Assembly (NCBI GenBank): GCA_038501195.1
Contig: JBBPUQ010000007.1
Location: forward strand, 2,147,501 to 2,211,500
Origin: Nemania diffusa
Taxonomy: Eukaryota; Ascomycota; Sordariomycetes; Xylariales; Xylariaceae
Reading direction: 5' to 3'
DNA length: 64,000 nucleotides
In this document: positions 49,701-61,898 of the stretch, piece after piece
Layout: every line of letters starts with the position of its first letter
Numbering within the stretch: the first letter of the stretch is position 1
Translations under genes and position numbers: made by a program
The notes under the pieces: model-generated
The model's database searches: none
What the model saw: only the letters and a program-made list of their open reading frames with translations
Told to the model about the DNA's origin: nothing

Positions 49701-52700
49701 TCGCTATGGAAGGTGTATGATCCGAAGTCTAGCTTCCTACTAACGTTCCGTACTACCCCACAACTATTGCCGATCTTGCTAATTAGTCTACCAGAGCCGT
49801 ATTGACTGGCTCATTCCCCCGATACGCTACAGCCCTGTATTGTCCTTGGCAACTAAACGGGCAGCATCTCCCTGATCCTGGGGAAACCCGTGACGACGCA
49901 GTAGTGTAGAACGCTTGGAAACTTCTTATTCAACGGTACATGAGAAAGGCATGGGACTGAGACGAGCTAAATATGCATTAGCGCGCTATCCACTGGGTGG
50001 TTCCTAGGATTCCTCCTAATCGCGATTGGCCGCACGTTACAGACGCACGATACAAGTTCGTTCGTCCCTTGTATATCGTGGATTTTGAGAAACAGGGCTG
50101 AGAACAGCACATTAGTGTAGAGGGGGCGAAGCATTACATGGCAAATCAGAGCCCATCGATAAGACATGGGTTTCACAAAGCTAAAGGAGACTCGAACCAT
50201 TGTCCTGCTTGTAAGTGAGTACCAAGTTCGAATTACCCACATATTTGTCAGACACTCAGGACTACGCGTCTAGGAAGGACCCTAAAACTAGTCGCGGACA
50301 CTTGCGTATCTACAGGACAATCATTTCGTATCATAGCTAGCTTTACGTACTCCCTAGAAATTACGTCTCCATTACTAAGCAGCCGGCTTTCAAAGGCGGT
50401 AGATTCACAACACCCGCATATCAGTCCGAGACCTCGTATACCTTCCGCGAGTTTAAAACGAGACTACATATTCAATATCCGCAAGCCAGGTATTGAAGTG
50501 AGCAGTTTTGGAATATTACAGAACTATGGCGTTTACCAAAGGCGGGTTATCATAATCAGCTGATTAGCCCCGGACTCTATCATATTAATGATCTATTAGT
50601 TACGCAGTTACCATCCTAAGTTTTGGGTATTATCAAGTGATTCAAGCAGCCGGGTTAGCTCGTACTTACTTTGTACTATCGCAGATCCAACAACTCAAGC
50701 AGACCTAGTGATCATCTAAAATCTTAAGGATCATCATTGACTTCTCCTTTTTAGCCTTCGGTCACTTTTGTCTCTTGACAGTGCTCTTAGCTTAAACCTG
50801 CACCCAATTTCAAACAGACAACACCAATCAAGTGAGAAAACTTTTGTATACCAGACTGAAGAAACCGAGCTCAAATTTAAAGGGGTATTGTTTCTACCAA
50901 ATTTACTAGAACAGTTTAAACCTCAATGGCCTCTTAGTCAACTTTGCCCACTAGATTTAAGGAAACAGGGTGAGTTACCTTGTTTACTTATTCTACGTTG
51001 CTATTAGTATTATATTTTAGTTAGTAGAGCGTGTTTATTCGCTCAGTTATGTCGAAGCTAAGTGTATAGATTTTACTAGTTCTTAAAAACCCATCCGAAA
51101 CATACAGTATTTGAGCACTTAGCTTTATTTCCAAAAACTTTTCCAGAATTTTATTACAATTTCTTATATACTTGTATTTTGTTACCTTGGTACTATTGTT
51201 TTTCCATAATGTTTATTTAAAAGCGTATCTAGTTTTAAGGTAAACCGTTTAAGTTCACCTTGATTAAACTAGCTATCACTAGGCTCTAGTTATTGTGTGT
51301 ATCATTAGTTGCATTCTAATGAGGTTAACAAAGCCTCACGATTTAAATGAATAAATTATTTTGTCTTGCTAGCAGTCAAGAGATTGAGCGTTGTTAGTAG
51401 AAAGAGCATCGCATGAGTACTATCACTTGCTGATATATCAGGGAGTTACTCCTGCCATTATATAGTTAAGTCTTTTCTACGATATTTTTCATGAATGTTC
51501 CAATGAAGATGTTAAATTACCCCGAAATAGGAGACACCGAAGAACCAAGTTCCTGTTACTCCCTACTCACAGCATTTTGTTCACCACGAGGGCAGTAAAT
51601 AAGCTTTCAACCCAATGGAATAATGAGAAATGGTAGGACTGATGAACTAAGTAGTGTATTATGTCGCGTGGAGCTCTTGTACAACATTAATTCAATCATG
51701 GATTGAGAGTGCCGTTTTACCGTGACAGTTGTGAGCCCATATTATGAACACTAAATAAATAAATTTAGCAAGGAAAGAATAGAGATTCACGCCTCAGTTA
51801 ATAGCTTAGAAGCATAGGGCTTGACACAAATTTGAATACTTGAAGTATGACACTTCTCTTCGTCACACAACGCCTAAGTATGGTGAGAAAAAATTAAAAT
51901 GAACGAAATATAAAATCCTGTGGTTGTTATAATCTATGAAATACACTAATTACACACACAGTATTGATATCCCACCCGAAACGAGCTTACTATAGTCTAA
52001 TAGCCACTCGAGATTATATCATATTTCTGCCGAGCCATTATCGTTTTGAGTATTAATGTATTATCGCCTCATGATACATCTTATTAAAAGTTCATGTATA
52101 TTTTCTCTACCATATCATAGAGCATGACTGTTTACTTATTTTAATAGCGGTGTCTTCACAGATGCTGTGGAAAGATGTACTAACTTATCATCGAGTCCAT
52201 AAATTAGTGACTTCTTATGCCCAGCGTGTCAACTGAAATATAACAAACCAATAGACGAGCTAAAAAAAAATAAGATTTAATATATAATTTTTGCTTTACC
52301 TATAAATGATCTCATTATCGACGTTCTTTCCTCGTTGTACGATATATAAAACAGGAGGTAGACTGGGTCGGAAGACAGGTCAAGACTTGAAAGGCCTTAA
52401 AGCTGGTTAGATAGCAATTTAAGCTTTTCAAATTAAATATTAAATAATTTAGATCGAATTTATCCCGTAGAGACCTCTTTATCTAATTTTTGTCGTGAAG
52501 TGACAGTAACCAATACTCCCAGGTAGTCTATGAGTATGCTATCAGACAAAGCAGTACCATAAAGGCATACTCCCTTGTTGGTGTGATTTATTCCTCTAAA
52601 TGGAGAACACTCCAACAAAATCATTCTATGTAGAGTGACAAAACCTCCAAGTGGCATTCTCCATGTCACCTCCCGTGTTCCGGTTTCCGCGTGTGGAGAC

Positions 52701-54722
52701 TTATGCCTCCACTGTCTCCAAAGCTACGTAAAGGTGTACCGGCGCGCAGGTGCTGTCGGGTACGAGAAGACGGCCCCGCGCATCCGGTGCAGATTCCCGG
52801 TTAGACGCACCATTTGCTGTAACTCATGTGTCAGGTGATAGAATGCTACGAGCTCACGAGTTCCTCCTTCGTTGTTCCTGTGTCGTGGCGAGTGTACAAC
52901 CTCCGGGCCAAGAAGAGCTTCTGAAATTTTCCAACTTCCTAAGCCGACTATATCGCCACGACCATGCTGAGTGATACTACTGACCTCGTGGCGTCCATTG
53001 GTTGGTGCGCCGGCTTTTGGCTCTTCCACCTATAGGAGGTGTTGATGAAGCAGGCGATCTGGCTCTAGACTTTGCTGCCACCTTCGAAAAGGGTTACGAA
53101 TAGTTAAGGAGGAATCACTGTAGCATTTTAGCCATTCAGGGGCATATTTGGTATAACATGTTTTCATAGATTACTAAGCGAGTTCTATGCCAACGCGTAA
53201 TGTATGGATTTTGTGCTACTATGAGTTATTGAGGACAGAGTAGACGGGTCCAGTTTCGGTCTACTATTGCGTGGCTAATAGATTCTATACTCATCGGTTT
53301 ATTTTCTTGGCTCGTGGGTTAATAAACAAAGTTATCGGCCTAAAAAAGCACTCGAAAATATTAAATCACAAACCCCATTAGAAATAACTTGACTATATGT
53401 GATAGCGACTGAGAGCGTATATGGCACTCAGGGGGATCACCGATGTAAGCAAAATAGGACTTCTGATGGTTGTATAGTGCGGGGGTGGAGTATTTGCCAG
53501 CTCCAGATACCGAGGAAACATTTATTGACATTACATAGGCATAGAAACAGACATCGCTTGAGATATACTCAAGGAAACACTCGGAGTTCTTTCTCCTCAT
53601 CCTCCCGATGATTAGTAACACTGCCATAACACGATCTTAGCCTACCTTAAGGGCCCTGTAGCTATTGAGGTCTCTGATCAGCAGTCGGTAAAATGTGCCT
53701 AGTAACGACAAAAATAACTATCTTCACTGGTGTATCTATATAAAGAGACTCCCGATAGACGCGTGGCCATCTTCGATCTACTATAATCAATAACCGAAGG
53801 CAGCTGACATAACACTACACTTATCCCCTACTTGCGGTTTTACGCAACTACTAGCTTTCGGCATGTGGCGTGCGAATAGGTCATTAAGGCGTGGCGTTCG
53901 TCACGGAAGGAACAATTATCCTTTAAGCCTAGCAGAGAGGAGGGGAATTGCAACGAATACATCGAGGTGCATCTGTTTCCACGTCCTGGAAGCTTACGAA
54001 ACTCAGTCGTATGCCTGATAATCTCGTGTGAGGGGATCGTAAGTTGATTCCGTAACTACAGGCAGCAAGCCGGACATCAGGAGACAAGGGATATTTAGCA
54101 AAGTGAATATATTCCCGGTTCAAGTTGTTGATCACCGGGTCGGATCAATGACTTGATTCGGGTCCGGCTTTAATGGCCATGGTACATAATCTCAAAGTTC
54201 CCTAATAATCCGGATTGGAGGCCATTGATGTCGATCAACGCCTGTACGAGAAACCTTCGGCGCTAAACTCATAACTCCTACGCAGTTTCTCCACAACTCC
54301 TGGGGCTCGAGCACTAGACACTAGACACACATATACATTGTACCGTAGAACCCCAGATATGTGCCAAGATCCAACATTCACCATATAAACAATTATCAAG
54401 TAGTTAATATGACACGCGATAATAGTCAACATATACCCTTACGTATTAGCCGCCGGCAAAATGGGTGCCTTTAATCTGCCTTCCCCAGACCATCTTCACC
54501 TCATTACCGGCAATATAGAGCCTCAATAAGATGAGCGGCTATACGACCTAATTCTAGCAATCAGCCAGCCTAGGCACAAAGTTCGCCTCCTATCATGGCA
54601 TCTTGGCACGTCGATCAGCTCACGTATATAGCGGCCCACGCTGCTCAAGAAGCTTAGCTGAACCACCTTCAGCCTCTCAACACTCCACCGGTTACCGACA
54701 GGCAAGGCGATTAAAGATCAGA
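46717..54722. other. gene-free stretch, 8.0 kb
   Basis: This is the longest gene-free interval outside the AT block. From about 50600 to 52460 the DNA is AT-leaning and looks mutated. A Cys-rich relic frame occurs at 52635-52974 (see findings). ORFs elsewhere, including 50768-51007, show no known domain. No tRNA or rRNA gene could be supported. Confidence 0.4.
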
Positions 54723-55665
<943 letters not shown>

Positions 55666-57378
55666 AGCCTTTTCTCTAACTGGGTCTAAAAATAAGTAGT
55701 AGCTGATAGGAATTACCTTATGCCCGTTGGCCGGGATCCATGATGGAAGGCTGGTATTTATTGCCTATGGGAGAAAGAAAATTGCTGTATATAGCGAATG
55801 ATGACCAGTAACAACTCGAAACTGCGCTCTGCTTATTTGCTAGCAACTTGATGCTATGTGTGCTAAGCGCTTTAGAAGGTACAAAACAACCTAAAAAGCT
55901 TATGTGCGGTAATCCACCTGTGAGTGATGGTATTAGTCCGGTAGCCTGAGAGGCAGCAAGGGGAGATCCCGTCTTGCTGACGAGACGGTTTCAACTAATT
56001 GATAGAGTCGATAGTAAGTTAAAGTTGAGGAATCGGATGGTTTGGTATGCTACCAGCGACTAATTGCAGACGATAGAGAAACTGGAGAAATAGCGGTTCA
56101 CCATCTTAGTGTTTGTCACAGTTCAGACTGCTGATGATGCCAGAGTTGACTTATTGTAATTGCACGAGGAGGGAAGTTTTATCTAGGTCTGCGAAGCCTA
56201 TCCTGTCAGCTTATATAGACAGGGCCAGGGATCATGCTGTAGTCTTAACCTTCTTGAGGTTTAGTACCGTGGCAGTGCTGCGACCAAAATGTAGTTGTAG
56301 CTACGTACTGCGATAGGTTTGAGTACCTGAAGAAGAGAACCCGGCATTACTCTCCTTATAACACTATATATTTGATAGACAGACAAAGTCTTGGATAAGT
56401 TTATTCAAAGCCTGAGCTTCATAGAGCTTGAAAATTTGGTGGTAGTGTGAACTGTAATACACCTAAATAGCACCGGGATGCTTGCCCGGGTTGTGCCTTA
56501 CGTCGGGGCTTATGAAATACGTATAATCTCTGAGCCACAACTCTTGCGCGGACACAAGCAGTATTGGATCGTGATTAAGCTATGACACTTATATATTCGC
56601 TTATCCTATCCCTTGAAATCCTGACGTACGAGATATAGCTTGAGACCCAATTGTTTACTTGAGTTCAGCTTCCGTTCATTAACCTGATAATAGGAGCTAC
56701 GTAGGCTGTGTAGTTTACGAACATGGCAAGAGCTGTTGCTCATTATCTGAGTCCTAGTTTTTGGCTCGAGTTGTTTAATATATTGAATTCACTCGCAAAT
56801 GTATTTTGTCTCAGGTAACGGGTTATTATTGACAACCTTCTAGAGTAGCCTGGGTGAAGTTGTATACATATTTCGATTAAGGAGGCCACACTAGGGGGGA
56901 AATGGGTTAGTTAAGAGGCTGGCTTGACCCAGCTGGGTCTACTCCATAACTAGAGATTGGCAAACAAGGCAGAAATAGTGCTGCAAACAAAGAGTCCGAA
57001 ACGGGGTTGGGGGAATGTATGGGGGGGGTATGCAAGGGATATAGCCTTGTCCACTGGATGAGCATGATGATAGTCAATGCTTTCTAGGAAGTTCGAGAAG
57101 TGATTATTTCTGAAAATAGCCTGTCATATATTCACATAAGAGTTCAGACACGCAAAGAGAAGGCATCATATCATGGCCACTGAAGGGCCCCTCATATCCC
57201 ATTGTCCTGGCGATGGCCGATCGCTCATTATGGTACATTGCAAGTCGTCTTGAGAGTGGAAAATTTACACAGGGGAAACTAAGCCTCCTTCAGATAATAC
57301 AGGTTTTTGTGAGGTTCTCGCGTTATTGCATCATCGCCATCGTATCCTTCTTATACACCACCACTACAGAGCTCCCAT
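55666..57378. other. intergenic, 1.7 kb
   Basis: The xylanase 3' region and the convergent MAM33 3' region. Only short ORFs without protein-like composition are present, with no repeat worth naming. Confidence 0.45.
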
Positions 57379-58323
57379 CTAAGCCGCAACGAACTTCTTC
57401 ACGTTCTGCAACCAGTTCTGGTACTCGCGCTGCTCCTTGACGTCCATGTAGTCAGGCACGAAGACGGCCATGGCCTGTGAGATACCGCGCTCCTCGAGGT
57501 AGCGCTCCATTAGGAGCTGCAGATCCTCGTCGAGGCTGCCGAAGGGCGGGCCGGGATAGACGTCCTCGGCGCCGTGGACGGCCTCGGGGGACGAGCTGTG
57601 CGCCATCTTGGGGTCATTGTAGTAGTAAAAGCTCTCGACGAGGATGGCGCCGTCTTGCGCCATGGCCTCGATGTTTAGGGCACCCCTGCCGGGCTTCTCG
57701 ACTACGATGTTTAGGCGGCAGGGAACGACGGGGGACTCGCCTTCCTCGTCCTCAATGGCCTCTTCGGCCTCAGCCTCGGCAAGTCGCTTGGGGTCGGGGT
57801 TGTCCAGATCCTCATCGCCCATTGCCTGGTCTTCGTCAAACGGATCGCCCTCGTAGTTGGCGAGGTCTGAGATGGAGAAGGAGACAGTGATGCTGTAAAA
57901 GGCAAGTCAGCTAAGAATTCATTCATGCATTCATTACATATCTCCACCGGGGTATGCTACTAACGTTTCGTCACCCATTTTTCGGACTAGGTAGACCTCT
58001 TCCTTGCCGGGCTCGTCCTTAAGTTTGTAGTCGGTGTTGTCAAGGAAGTCCTTGACGCTGGCAGGGAGCTGTTGTTTCAACTCCTTCTCGAACTGGAGTT
58101 CGCTGTCTAGCTTTGCCACTAGCTCCTTGTCGCCCTCATTCTGCGAGTCCTGTCTCCGTGACGTGGAGGAGAAAGTGGCGGCAAGCTGTGGTGTGCGCAT
58201 AGGCGCCCATGCTGTCCTTAATAGAGAGCTTGGCTGAGCAACTCTGGTGTTTCGGATGGCAGTTGAGCTCAGGCGAGTCAGCGTACGGGGCGCCGAGCGC
58301 GCGACAGCTCGGAGGGACATCAT
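57379..58323 (-). CDS. mam33: mitochondrial acidic matrix protein MAM33 / p32 (mitochondrial glycoprotein family)
   Basis: Two exons (58323-57965, 57892-57379) with a 72-nt intron encode 290 residues. Residues 1-55 are an Arg/Ser-rich mitochondrial presequence ending near AATFSSTSRRQ. The mature protein has the p32 pattern: coiled acidic segment ELVAKLDSELQFEKEL, core beta strands (EEVYLVRKMGDETITVSFSI), a long acidic loop (DEDQAMGDEDLDN, EAEEAIEDEEGE), and the C-terminal helix region LDEDLQLLMERYLEERGIS...NWLQNVKKFV. The family forms a doughnut-shaped, highly acidic trimer in the matrix and supports mitochondrial translation and respiratory-complex biogenesis. Length and composition are normal. 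Tandem start codons (MM) leave one residue of doubt. Confidence 0.95.
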
Positions 58324-60307
58324 CTTCCTCGAGATGTTCTTGGTAGAGATAGGCAGATGGGGGACGATGGGAGAGGGTGGGTGTAGGGTTGGGTATCTTA
58401 GAATTTGCAGAGGTCGGTAAAATAAAGATGGCAGCTCAGGGAAGCATTTTACATTTTACGTATGTGGAATTTTTATTTGACGTCGCAATGAGATTTTCGG
58501 TTTGCACGGACCAATAGCGAGCCGGGGACTCGCCCACTAGGCCTAGCTAGTTAGACTGGAGAGCCGGACCCCACAAATCTTGGGTAGGTGCACGCTTAAT
58601 GAGGGGCAGCATTATGTACCTAGGTACCTATATATATATGTAGATATGCACGTAGGTACACAGGACATGCATTTATATTCTACTACGTGCGTGAATAGGT
58701 GTGCATACATGTAGATACCTGGTACCTAAACATGTTTAATAGCTTTCTACCTCATTTCGTGGTACCTTAGATAGGTACATATAGGTAGTCGTCGGCCAGG
58801 CATACAGCGTGATAAGCCGACTCAGGATTTACATAGGTACCCCCAAGAAACCCAATATTTTTAAGAGACCATAAAGCCATCTATATGAAGTTCATTTTTA
58901 GAGACCGCAAGTATATGATCCTGTCGATCTGGTCCCTGCATCTCCAACACTGATGTGGCGGCGACTGGCTGCTCTTGTTGCGGCTGTTGACCCCTCTCCC
59001 ACAGGAGCCGAATATGCTTCTATTTGTTGCTGAGCACGGTTTCTCTGATATAAGGATGGTCTCCTCTTTGGCGCATGAACAACACGTTCTCAGATGTGTA
59101 ATATAGCTGCACATGCCTTGACGGTGTTAGGATGCTAGGTACATCTCTGTCTTCAGAAGAAACGTACTGTTGAATTGTGTTGTGTATGCTGTTTACTGTA
59201 ACAGGTCTTGCAAAGTGGAACCAGCTTGTGATGAATTGAATTGCTGTGGAGGAACTGAACTATCGTCGGTACCTCAGGTATATTTATACAACTATTGTCC
59301 TTCGGAGCTTGTGTAGTGCTCTTTTACTATGCCCTTTCATCCCTACTGCTGAGTATACATCGCCATACCCTCGAAACCAATAAGGAATGACATAATATAG
59401 ACATAGATTCTCATTTAGGGAGAATGGGACAAGGATGTGGTGCATTCCCAATCACGATAAGAGTTATGGGGAAATGCAGAGACGTGAATATGTGAGGGTG
59501 TAAAATTCATCGGATGCTTGTCACAGATGTGCATCCTCTGTGCGATTTAGATGCTAGGGAGAAGGGTGGCTAGAGATCACAGTTGCTGAGTTATCCATAC
59601 ATATCAGTTTAATTGGAAGGCATCTAGACTGAATCTATCATTTTCCGATTATTGGACCGAGGACATAAGCCCACTTTTAAGATCTATAAGAAGCCGATGG
59701 ATCTAAGCGCTGTGTTCCGCCGGCTTCCTACTTAGCCCGAGCTGACAACACAAATTTCAATATCATGACACGGCTGTATACGGTCGTCCGAACCACAGTA
59801 TGACCAGATATCCTCGCGTGGCGGCATAATTCTTGCTAGGAGGGTTATCTGGTTCCTGGCGACAAGTATCGGCTGGCGGGCGTCAACAAGGTCTGTGGAG
59901 GTCCCCGGGCGTCGACTCCAACTGCAGAGCCAACGGAATCTCATGTCTCTCGGCGAATCGGTATTGAGAATGCCAAGTTCGGGTGCAGTAATGACAGAAT
60001 ATAGCTTATGGGGTAAGACATCTTCAACTCGGATAATCCTAACGGCCCAAGAGCATTTGTAGATGTGACTGGTGCGGAATAATTTGTGGTTGATACATAC
60101 CGCGACGTGGACATCCGAAGGTCCGCAACTGCAAGTCTGGGCAATCGACCATCGAAAAGACCCTGTATTGGCGGCTCCCTGCGCCGGTGGACGGCATGCT
60201 TGTAGGTATTGATAGCAAGATTAGCCGAACTTGGTCTAAGTACAGCCGTCGCACTGAGTTTTTTCAGTATGAACCGTGGGGTGAAATGCTTCTAGCCGTC
60301 GGGTGGC
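58324..60307. other. intergenic, 2.0 kb
   Basis: It contains the MAM33 promoter and, at 58612-58790, a dense run of TACCTA/TAGGTA and ATATAT words. Minus-strand frames at 59732-60254 are moderately long but overlap each other and have no known domain, so no gene is called. Confidence 0.4.
58612..58790. repeat. TAGGTAC/GTACCTA-rich simple-sequence cluster
   Basis: Repeated GTACCTAGGTACC-like palindromic words, ATATATAT and GTAGATA words are packed into about 180 bp upstream of MAM33. The same words are scattered in most intergenic regions of this window. Confidence 0.55.
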
Positions 60308-61005
60308 TTAATGGTCACCTCTGGGTGGAAAGCTAGCGGGGTTGATTGTCCCATCAGATTGTATCCTCGCCCATTTGAACGTGGTAAGATATGACCAGGA
60401 ACCTTCCCATTTCTGAACAAGGGCGGCGTTCTCCTGTGTTTCGAGAACTGGGAGAACTGGACAGCTAATTAGTTAACTATGTTGTCTGGGTTGTGAGGTA
60501 ATACTGACGAAATCCATTTTGGTACTCCTTTTGAAGATGAGCAATCTTGACCTTCAAAAGATCCTCTTTAGCCTTAGCAGGCTGCCCTGGTCTACGTGCT
60601 TTCTTTATTTCATCAAGCTGCTCATCATATTGGTGAACATATCTAACAATAAATTAGTAATTGTCACAAGAGAAACCGGGGAATGCATACGTCTTGATAA
60701 GCTCTTGAACTGTCTTAATACTGAGTGGTTCGCCGCCGTTCTGTTTTAAGGCTTCTTGAAAGAAGGCGGCTCGTTCAACTAGGTGTTCAGAGGTTAGCTA
60801 CTGCTAGTTTCTGTTCGTGTGTATAAACTGTCTCACTGTATGGTTGGTCTTTCTTCCGCCTAGCAGCGGCAATCTTTTCTAACTTCTCATCTCTTACTTG
60901 CGCGCGGTGAAGTCTTTTAGAGTCACGGGAAAACTTGTGTAGGGCGTCGATGGGCCCTTTCTTCTTTGTGATAGCTTTGCGCGTGCGCTCCAAAGTCTTC
61001 GGCAT
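60308..61005 (-). CDS. tma16: translation machinery-associated protein 16 (TMA16)
   Basis: Four exons (61005-60837, 60778-60691, 60642-60509, 60456-60308) encode 179 residues. The start at 61005 (MPKTLERTRKAITKKKG) is preferred over the in-frame ATG at 61032. The N-terminal half is very basic (HKFSRDSKRLHRAQVRDEK), as in yeast Tma16. Then come the family parts QPYIERAAFFQEAL, IKTYVHQYDEQLDEIKKARR, and the terminal ENAALVQKWEGSWSYLTTFK with the W-x-G core. Yeast TMA16 associates with pre-60S/60S ribosomal particles in the nucleus, and the same role is expected here. It is divergent from EXO1, with ~890 bp between the starts. Confidence 0.94.
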
Positions 61006-61898
61006 TGTGATACGAAAGAGCTGAGAGTGCAATGAAGAGGAAAATAGAGAGGAAGGTATGTGATATTGCTTTCTTAATAAGTATAGATAAGATATACAGG
61101 TGGGCTTGAACCTGACTGACTATTTTGGTGGGGTGAAAATTGTATCAGGAATCAGGACACACCGAGAAAAATATTAACACTGTGGGGTTTCAATTCACTG
61201 CCTACATATGTAGGTACCTAACCTAACAATATGCATCGGGAATTATGTATTTTTAGAGGGTTTTATTCTGGCTGGAGTACTGCATACAGTACAATTTTCT
61301 GTCAAAAAATACACACTGTATGTGACTCTCGGTGGATCCCCATTGGTTGACCCCACGTTGCTCTGGAAATCAGCCTGGGGGGGCAAGTCGCGGTCCACGA
61401 CGCGGTCGCTCGTTTGGTCTTATCGATTATAGCGCGGACCATCCGTAGGTAATACTAATGCTGGCTCCCACGGCTTCCCTTTCTACCTCCACCCATTGAT
61501 CTACTGACGTGAAGTGTTTGCAATCTCTATTGTCCATTGTTCCATTGATACGACTCTGCTCATTGTTTGGGTTTCTGCACTTTATAACCTGCAATTCTCC
61601 CTTCGAAATTACTACCAGTACAAGTCTCGTGTACTTTCGGTGTTGATCTTCGTGTGTTTACAGAGTACTTGAGCCATAAGTCCGAATCACTGCTTCACCG
61701 CATCTTGCTGCACCGCGCTTTTGACCCTCCAAGCCAACTATACGGATTCAATAGCTGGCTGAAATATTCCATTCGAGGTCTTTTAGTCGATAGAGTGCTT
61801 GATGGATACTCGATTAGCCATCTGATGGCAATTGTTTGAACGTCGGCTATCGGGGGTACTGGGGCACTATTCACGCTAATTCCACTTCGGTTTGCAAA
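61006..61898. other. shared upstream region of TMA16 and EXO1
   Basis: About 890 bp between divergent starts. A plus ORF (61654-61839) and its antisense partner (61695-61910) have no support as genes, and the latter overlaps the EXO1 start. No clear element besides TACATATGTAGGTACC words near 61200. Confidence 0.4.

Noticed and set aside
59732..60254. Minus-strand ORFs beside TMA16
   Set aside because: Overlapping frames with stops between them and no domain. They lie just beyond the verified TMA16 stop codon.
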